Source: Balneolales bacterium
Lineage (GTDB): Bacteria; Bacteroidota; Rhodothermia; Balneolales; Balneolaceae
Direction of reading: 5' to 3'
Assembly: GCA_030830725.1 (NCBI GenBank)
Contig: JAURMN010000007.1
Coordinates: forward strand, 1-21,571
DNA length: 21,571 nt
The stretch's first letter is position 1, and every line of letters begins with the position of its first letter. Of the stretch, positions 16,220 to 21,571 are shown piece after piece. The position numbers were made by a program, and so were the translations under genes. The notes under the pieces were generated by a model. It had not been told where the DNA came from, searched no databases, and worked only from the letters and a program-made list of their open reading frames with translations.

Positions 16220-17719
16220 TCATAAAAGGTTAGAATCGCGCATTATCCTAGAATATACGTTGATTCCAGATAATGTTACGCCTGGAATTCCCTGTCCCGG
16301 ATAGACGGTGTCACCACAAAGATAGAAACCATCAAAAGGAGTTTTATTAGGTGCCCAGTCCAATAGAGATCTGGATAGTTCCTGTGGAACTCCACCCACT
16401 CTGCCTTTATATCGATAAACCCAATTTTGCCAGGTAACTGGGGTAGCCGTAAAAAATTCTGAAACATGCTCCCTGGAAAATCCAGGATAAAATCGATCCA
16501 GCAAGGTAAGAACATAATCCGAAGCCTGCTTCTTTTGCAAGGCGTAAGCCTTTTCACTCTCTCTATCAGCTATGGAAAACCATGCTTCCGGTGATACGTG
16601 GGTTGAGACATTTAGGGTTCTGTATCCTTCTTTTGCTCGTGTTAAATCCCCTCTTCTAGAAATTGAAATGAAGATAGATCTAGATTCTGATCCAGGAATG
16701 GATTCTTGTTCCGGAAGATGAACTTGGGTATGAAGTGGGTGGTGATCGGGAAAGGAATCCGCAGAAAGAATACCAAACGTTAATGCTCCCCACGCTTTGG
16801 AATATTTATCAGACTGTTTTTGAAACCAAGGAGCCATTGAGGCATCGGTAAGGGACGCATGGTTCCAGACTGGTAAATTACTCACAATCCGTTTCGTCCT
16901 GAATACCTCCCCGTTTGCTGTAATCACTGAGTACCCTTCCTTAATTCTGGTAATTCCGGTAACTCTGCGTCTCAATCTTAATTCACCTCCGGTAGATTCA
17001 AGTCGCTTTTGCAAGACTCGAATAAACTCTAACAACCCACCTTCGGAATAGTAATTGGTATAATTCGTATACGTTAGTGCAGGGGCCCCAAAAATCATGG
17101 GGGTGTCCGATGTCTTAGCTTGCGCAGAAATCATCAATTGCTCATCCAAAAGACGGATAAAGTTCGGATTCGAAAGCCCATTTTCAAAGCAGATCTCTCT
17201 CACACTTTTAAATGCGTATGGTAAGATCCAACTGTCACGCGGATCATTTTTCAGTAATTCCAGCCAGTCCCTGAGACACATAGGTGGAAAAAAGCTATTC
17301 TTCAACGAGACTTTCCAGACTACGTCCGAAATTCGTTTAGCCAGTTTCCAAAAACGGGTTTGTTCGGTGACTTGTCCGAAATAACGACCACATTCTTGAA
17401 TCCATTGATCAAGATCCTGGTAGCGGATTAGTTCTTTGTTCCCATCCAGAATGATTTTCATGGAGGGTTCAATAGGGCTAACGGGAAAGATCAAACCAAG
17501 TTTTTGGCTCAGATAATGAAGAGGCTGATCGGGATCAAATCCCATTAATGTAGTAGCTCCAGTTTCGAAGACTCCGCCTCTCTTTTTGTAGGAAGAACTA
17601 CAACCGCCCGGAAGATGGGCGGCCTCCAAAACAGTCGTTCGTAATCCGGCATCACTGAGCAGTGCTGCCGCTGTCATTCCCCCCATCCCGCCACCGATTA
17701 CGATGACGTCATACAGCAT
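16220..17719 (-). CDS. CrtI/CrtISO-family FAD-dependent oxidoreductase (carotenoid desaturase/isomerase-like)
   Basis: A 499-residue flavoprotein with the N-terminal Rossmann motif GGGMGG (9-14), an acidic FAD-ribose site at VLEAAHLPGGC (30-40) and GGVFETGATTLMG (48-60), typical of phytoene desaturase and carotenoid isomerase relatives. The C-terminal FAD signature is YLCGDTVYPGQGIPGV (466-481). The PGQG wording is close to CrtISO/CrtD-type enzymes. The substrate cannot be assigned, and no crtB or other carotenoid gene is adjacent. Its ATG lies inside the end of the ABC ATPase gene (11-base overlap), implying translational coupling to an export operon. It differs clearly from the other FAD oxidoreductase at 4712-6310 and is not a recent duplicate of it. 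Confidence 0.88.
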   Translation of the reverse strand: MLYDVIVIGGGMGGMTAAALLSDAGLRTTVLEAAHLPGGCSSSYKKRGGVFETGATTLMGFDPDQPLHYLSQKLGLIFPVSPIEPSMKIILDGNKELIRYQDLDQWIQECGRYFGQVTEQTRFWKLAKRISDVVWKVSLKNSFFPPMCLRDWLELLKNDPRDSWILPYAFKSVREICFENGLSNPNFIRLLDEQLMISAQAKTSDTPMIFGAPALTYTNYTNYYSEGGLLEFIRVLQKRLESTGGELRLRRRVTGITRIKEGYSVITANGEVFRTKRIVSNLPVWNHASLTDASMAPWFQKQSDKYSKAWGALTFGILSADSFPDHHPLHTQVHLPEQESIPGSESRSIFISISRRGDLTRAKEGYRTLNVSTHVSPEAWFSIADRESEKAYALQKKQASDYVLTLLDRFYPGFSREHVSEFFTATPVTWQNWVYRYKGRVGGVPQELSRSLLDWAPNKTPFDGFYLCGDTVYPGQGIPGVTLSGINVYSRIMRDSNLL

Positions 17720-18440
17720 CTACTTCAACTTGCGCTTTGGCTAATGTTGGATTTTCTACTTTTGTATCACTCTCAATTACTCCGTCTCTCAGTCGAACAA
17801 CTCTTCTAGCATAGTTGGCGATATCATTTTCGTGAGTCACAAGAATGATCGTATTTCCTGCACGATACAGTTCTTCAAACAGAAGCATAATTTCATCACC
17901 GGTTTTGGTATCCAAGTTACCGGTAGGCTCATCAGCTAGAAGAATAGAGGGATCATTCACCAATGCACGTGCAATCGCAACACGTTGTCTTTGACCTCCG
18001 GACAATTCGTTCGGTTTATGATCCAAACGATCACCAAGTCCAACTTTTTGCAGAATGAGTTCTGCCTTTGCTTTTCTTTCCGCTGATTTTTTACCGGCGT
18101 AAATCAAGGGAAGCTCGACATTGGCCAGACAATTGGTTCGAGCCAATAAATTAAAGGTCTGGAATACAAACCCAATTTCACGATTACGCACATCCGCAAG
18201 GTCAGCATCCTCCATTTCACTGACACGGTTGCCATTGAGAATGTACTCTCCTGAACTGGGGGTATCCAGACATCCAATGATGTTCATGAGTGTTGATTTT
18301 CCGGAACCCGAAGGGCCCATAATCGCGATGTACTCATTCTTCTGGATATCGAAAGAAACTCCGTTGAGTGCTCGGACTTCAGACTCTCCCATAATGTAGA
18401 CTCGTTTTAGATCGCGAATTGAAATAATTGGATCGGCCAT
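17709..18440 (-). CDS. ABC transporter ATP-binding protein, LolD/MacB type
   Basis: A 243-residue nucleotide-binding subunit. Walker A is GPSGSGKST (42-50), the Q-loop Gln94 is in FVFQTFNLL, the signature is LSGGQRQR (146-153), Walker B ILLADE (166-171), and the switch His203 is in VTHE. The wording of the signature and Walker B (ADEPTGNLD) is that of the MacB/LolD/FtsE group, which powers periplasmic or lipoprotein export through FtsX-like permeases rather than solute uptake. A short C-terminal tail (224-243) follows the fold. No permease gene lies next to it: the adaptor is 65 bases upstream and an FAD oxidoreductase overlaps its end. AAAAGG lies about 9 bases before the ATG and may be its ribosome site. 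Confidence 0.95.
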   Translation of the reverse strand: MADPIISIRDLKRVYIMGESEVRALNGVSFDIQKNEYIAIMGPSGSGKSTLMNIIGCLDTPSSGEYILNGNRVSEMEDADLADVRNREIGFVFQTFNLLARTNCLANVELPLIYAGKKSAERKAKAELILQKVGLGDRLDHKPNELSGGQRQRVAIARALVNDPSILLADEPTGNLDTKTGDEIMLLFEELYRAGNTIILVTHENDIANYARRVVRLRDGVIESDTKVENPTLAKAQVEVDAV

Positions 18441-18505
18441 GGGGAATTACCTTTTATAGTGATTGATCTTCGTAAACAGTTTATATAGGGATAAGTAATC
18501 TTGAA

Positions 18506-19882
18506 TTAGCGAGAATTTTCGGGAGTTTTTTGTTCAACTTCATCCCCATCCTCTAATTCTCTAGACAACGTTCGATAGGGACCAATTACCACGTTATCAC
18601 CACGATCTAGGCCGCTAAGGATCTGAATATGCGTGTTATCCGATATTCCAGTTTCGACTTGAGTACGAACAACCTTTCCGTCACGCACAACAAATACAAC
18701 TCGACGGAAATCCTCTTTTATCGGGCCGTCACGTTGGACTGTAACCACTTCAGAAGACTCTTTCAAATCAGCTTCTTTCTCATTCGACGTCATAACGGGT
18801 TTATCTTTTGCAAAGTCTCGAACCGTAATAGCTTGAATTGGAACACTCACCACATCCGTAACTGTCTGAGTCTGAATATCCACAGTGGCTGACATGCCTG
18901 GCTTAAATTCAGGAGGTGTTTCGCCAGGTTTGTCTTCTTCAAGTAATGCAGATTGCAGGACCTGACCACTCGATAAAAGGTTATGGGGTGTGGCTACCCT
19001 TACTTTAACTTTATAGTTTGTCACTTGTTCAGCTGAACCTGCTCCAAAAACATCCGCAGAATTGGCTATTTCAGTAACAACTCCGTCAAAGATCCGGTTT
19101 TGATACGAGTCTACTTCGACTTCTGCAGAATCCCCGACAGTCACATTCACGATATCATTCTCATTAACGTCTACCAGAATCTCCATTTGATCCATACGGG
19201 CAATACGCATCATTTCTGTTCCCGCCATTTGCGAATTCCCCAACACTCTTTCCCCTTGCTCAATCGATAATCGGGTAATGGTTCCATCTTTTGGTGCACG
19301 TATTACGGTCTGTGCCAACTCTTCTTCTGCTCTTCTAAGAGAGGCTTCTGCACTTTGAATCTGGAATTCAGCCGCTCTTTTGCTCGCCTGCTGTCCTTCA
19401 TAATTGTTTTTGCGTTGCAGATACTCCAACTCGGAAATCAAATCCTTGTCGTAAAGCTCTTTGCTTTTTAGATATTCTACCTCGGCTTGAAGAAGTGCTG
19501 ATATGGTTTGTTCAAGGCGTGATTTTTGGGTCAATAGTGCCGCGTTCAACTCATCGATTCTGGCCTGATAAATATCCGGTTTAATTCGAACCAGCACATC
19601 TCCACCTCTGACATAATCTCCCTCCCTGACATTCAGTTCTATTACCTCTCCTGAAACATCGGGACGGATGATAACCTCTTCTTCGGGTTGAATTCGACCT
19701 GATGATGAAACTACTTGTACAATAGTACGTCTGTCGGCTTGATCCGTTTCTACTTGCTTTGCATTCGATCCGCCGCCAATCCATCCCATCCGCGTTCCGA
19801 TGAAACCGCCAATCATAAATACACCCAAGATTATACCGACAATCCAAAGTATTTTTTTAGTGGAAGAGTTCTTTTTAGACAT
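18506..19882 (-). CDS. Periplasmic adaptor (membrane fusion) protein, MacA/HlyD family
   Basis: A 458-residue adaptor linking an inner-membrane ABC exporter to a TolC channel. One N-terminal membrane anchor spans about 10-30. A lipoyl-like half-motif lies at about 64-103 (DVSGEV, VREGDYVRGGD). A long alpha-hairpin coiled coil at about 105-190 is rich in Glu, Gln, Ala and Leu. The second lipoyl half, IRAPKDGTI (194-202), the beta-barrel domain and a membrane-proximal domain (about 340-450) follow. A polar insertion at about 355-390 lengthens the last domain relative to a minimal MacA. It sits between the TolC-like gene (44-base gap) and the ABC ATPase gene (65-base gap), the standard order for such systems. 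The transported substrate cannot be inferred. Confidence 0.94.
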   Translation of the reverse strand: MSKKNSSTKKILWIVGIILGVFMIGGFIGTRMGWIGGGSNAKQVETDQADRRTIVQVVSSSGRIQPEEEVIIRPDVSGEVIELNVREGDYVRGGDVLVRIKPDIYQARIDELNAALLTQKSRLEQTISALLQAEVEYLKSKELYDKDLISELEYLQRKNNYEGQQASKRAAEFQIQSAEASLRRAEEELAQTVIRAPKDGTITRLSIEQGERVLGNSQMAGTEMMRIARMDQMEILVDVNENDIVNVTVGDSAEVEVDSYQNRIFDGVVTEIANSADVFGAGSAEQVTNYKVKVRVATPHNLLSSGQVLQSALLEEDKPGETPPEFKPGMSATVDIQTQTVTDVVSVPIQAITVRDFAKDKPVMTSNEKEADLKESSEVVTVQRDGPIKEDFRRVVFVVRDGKVVRTQVETGISDNTHIQILSGLDRGDNVVIGPYRTLSRELEDGDEVEQKTPENSR

Positions 19883-19926
19883 GAATTCCTGTGGTCTTTT
19901 GATGATGATTAAAGGATAAAAAACGA

Positions 19927-21300
19927 TTACTCACTCAATTGAACAGATGTATCCAAACGACCGAGGTAATAATCAAGTAATTGCTCCTGGAAATAATAGG
20001 AGTATAGAGCCTGTACACGACTGGACTGTGCCTGAACAAAAAGAGCTTGCGCCTGACTTAATTCAATAAGTGTGCTAGCACCAATTTCATATCGTTCAAG
20101 CTCGGTTTGATAAGCTCTTTCCGAAGCTTTAAATGCTTTTTCTGTCGATTCTACTTCTGCAATCCGCGCCTGATAATCATTATACGCCTGGTTCACCTCC
20201 TGAATGACCTCAAGACGGGTGTTATCGAAGGAGAGTTTTGCATTTTGATAAGCAATTTTTTGAGATTGAACCCCGGTTTTGATGTTCATTCGGTTAAAAA
20301 TGGGAATGCTAAACGACAGTCCCATGCTTCTGGAGATGTTTTGATCAAAAAACTGATCATCATAGGACGACGGATTACGATCATTCAGACTTGAACGAAG
20401 ACTGTAATTGGCAGAAAGGGATGGAAGGTAATTTCCCTGAGCCGCGCGAAACGCAAAATAAGCAGCTTGAATTGAAGCCTCTTCACTCTTTAAATCTGAT
20501 CTGTTGTCCAGTGCGGTGTTAACCAGAAAATTCAAGTCATAATCTTTAGGCTGAATACTTGTAACCGGTAATTCAGGCTCTGCAAACTCTATATTCTCCT
20601 GAGGATCCAATTGGAGTTGACGTATTAATTCTAAGCGATTTTGCAATACTGTATTTCGCCTGTTGATGACCTGTAATTCATTGTTTGCTACCGTAGATTC
20701 CTGATTCAGCAAATCAACTGTCGGGCGTGTTCCCACTTCAACCTGAGCACGAATTCGCTCTAACTGTTGAGAAGAGGCTGTGAGATTTTCCTCAGAGATT
20801 TCCAATAAACGATTACTCAGTAAATATTGTAAATAGCGGGTCGCCGTAAAGAATATTACATTTTCACGAGCTCTTTCAAGGAGTTGCTGTCTGGAAATGG
20901 TTTCTTGGCGAGATGCACGTAAGTCATTAATATTTGCAAATCCAGTAAATAAGGACATATTACTGGATATCGAAGCTGAAAATCCATTGATGGTAAAGTC
21001 CCCAAATTCCCCCGATGTGTTATCAAACTGACGTCCAATATTTCGGGAACGTCCCATAGAACCATTCAGATTAGGGAGAAAATCAGCAGTCGCACTCCAC
21101 TGTCTTGTTTGCGACAGGCGTAGATTGTTTTCCGCTTGCTTTAACAGATAACTGTTCTCGAGTGCCAGTTCAATCGCCCCTTCCAGTGTGATTAATTGTT
21201 TCTCATTCTCGGGATTCAGAGTGGTGCCAGCAGATTGAGCTGAACTGAGAAAAGGAAAAAAAAGCAAAATTGAAAAGATAAGAAGCAGAATCTGACGCAT
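19927..21300 (-). CDS. TolC-family outer membrane efflux protein
   Basis: A 457-residue outer-membrane channel subunit that would trimerise and dock with the adjacent adaptor. The ATG at 21300 directly precedes a signal peptide (about 1-22, cleavage near SSAQS), so I prefer it to an in-frame upstream start at 21357. The mature protein shows the internal two-fold repeat of the OEP family: long amphipathic helices rich in Ala, Gln, Glu, Leu and Arg separated by beta segments. Each half ends with a typical pattern, for example VGTRPTVDLLNQES in the first half and IGASTLIELSQAQ near the C-terminus. It is the first gene of the minus-strand export unit. The regulator often found upstream of such operons is not visible. 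Confidence 0.94.
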   Translation of the reverse strand: MRQILLLIFSILLFFPFLSSAQSAGTTLNPENEKQLITLEGAIELALENSYLLKQAENNLRLSQTRQWSATADFLPNLNGSMGRSRNIGRQFDNTSGEFGDFTINGFSASISSNMSLFTGFANINDLRASRQETISRQQLLERARENVIFFTATRYLQYLLSNRLLEISEENLTASSQQLERIRAQVEVGTRPTVDLLNQESTVANNELQVINRRNTVLQNRLELIRQLQLDPQENIEFAEPELPVTSIQPKDYDLNFLVNTALDNRSDLKSEEASIQAAYFAFRAAQGNYLPSLSANYSLRSSLNDRNPSSYDDQFFDQNISRSMGLSFSIPIFNRMNIKTGVQSQKIAYQNAKLSFDNTRLEVIQEVNQAYNDYQARIAEVESTEKAFKASERAYQTELERYEIGASTLIELSQAQALFVQAQSSRVQALYSYYFQEQLLDYYLGRLDTSVQLSE

Positions 21301-21571
21301 ATAAAGAGTATTGTAAGATCGATAGAAGAAGTGTAGGATACGCGAGGGGGAAATCATGAAATACCTTTGTTTCGGACTAAATGATGAATTTTACGAAAGA
21401 GCAATAAGGATGTTGCACTTTCCGATAAAAAAATAAATGGAGAGAACAAGATTTTACATCTTTCACTTCAGATGTTCAGATCCCTTAGAATCAGAACCCA
21501 TCTGATCATTGGAATGAGACTGGCCTGGGAATTGACCTTCTCGTCGAACTGAGTCGAGATAATGCGAGACT
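21301..21571. other. Upstream region of the tolC-like operon
   Basis: This 271-base edge region should contain the leftward promoter for the export operon. It is AT-rich near 21421-21440 but I see no promoter boxes good enough to call. On the minus strand two different frames are open from the right edge: one stops at 21463-21465 and the other a little earlier. Either could be the tail of a neighbouring gene, but neither can be recognised or preferred. Confidence 0.3.

Noticed and set aside
21463..21570. Tail of a neighbouring gene on the minus strand at the right edge
   Set aside because: Two different minus-strand frames are open here to within about 10 bases of each other and neither resembles a known family, so no CDS can be supported.
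1..21571. CRISPR arrays, tRNA or rRNA genes, insertion sequences, phage genes or toxin-antitoxin pairs
   Set aside because: No regular repeats, cloverleaf-like segments, transposase or integrase motifs, or small paired genes were seen when reading both strands; nearly all space is filled by housekeeping-type genes.

Overview
The window looks like an ordinary chromosomal segment from a moderately low-GC, Gram-negative bacterium of the Bacteroidota/Balneolota/Rhodothermota type. This is an inference from several signs: outer-membrane machinery (TolC, periplasmic adaptor, lipoproteins), few clear Shine-Dalgarno sites, a Rho factor with an extra acidic, low-complexity linker, and a rhomboid with the C-terminal soluble domain seen in Bacteroidota-type rhomboids. 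I cannot name the genus. No rRNA, tRNA, CRISPR, transposase, integrase or phage gene is visible, and gene density is high. The longest gene-free stretches are 21301-21571 and 6311-6531.

Layout. A plus-strand block comes first: the probable C-terminal end of an unidentified gene (2-136), rpiB (ribose-5-phosphate isomerase B), glyA (serine hydroxymethyltransferase), tatC (Tat translocase) and a divergent FKBP-like lipoprotein. It meets a convergent minus-strand pair, a PYROXD2-like FAD oxidoreductase followed by alr (alanine racemase), with a small hairpin between the two blocks. From the divergent region 6311-6531, sppA (signal peptide peptidase) is read on the plus strand.

From 21300 down to 8363 eleven genes lie head-to-tail on the minus strand: tolC-like, MacA/HlyD-like adaptor, LolD/MacB-type ABC ATPase, a carotenoid desaturase/isomerase-family FAD enzyme, two tandem rhomboid proteases, ispG, a lipoprotein GH13 alpha-amylase-family enzyme, a cysteine-free thioredoxin-fold protein, folC and rho. 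Several junctions are 10-35 bases and one is an 11-base overlap, so parts of this run are probably co-transcribed. The 65-92 base gaps may hold internal promoters.

How the genes may connect. GlyA and FolC both serve folate one-carbon metabolism. IspG supplies isoprenoid precursors, which fits the two CrtI-superfamily oxidoreductases if they act on polyenes, though no phytoene synthase is in view. TolC, the adaptor and the ATPase form a tripartite export system, but its membrane permease is missing from this window. TatC, SppA, the rhomboids and the FKBP-like protein belong to export and membrane quality control.

I found no convincing wholly new system. The points most worth a second look are the export operon without a permease that overlaps an FAD enzyme, an alanine racemase with Asn at the usual carbamyl-lysine site, a thioredoxin-fold protein with its CxxC replaced by SPWS, and tandem rhomboids that both appear to use non-ATG starts.
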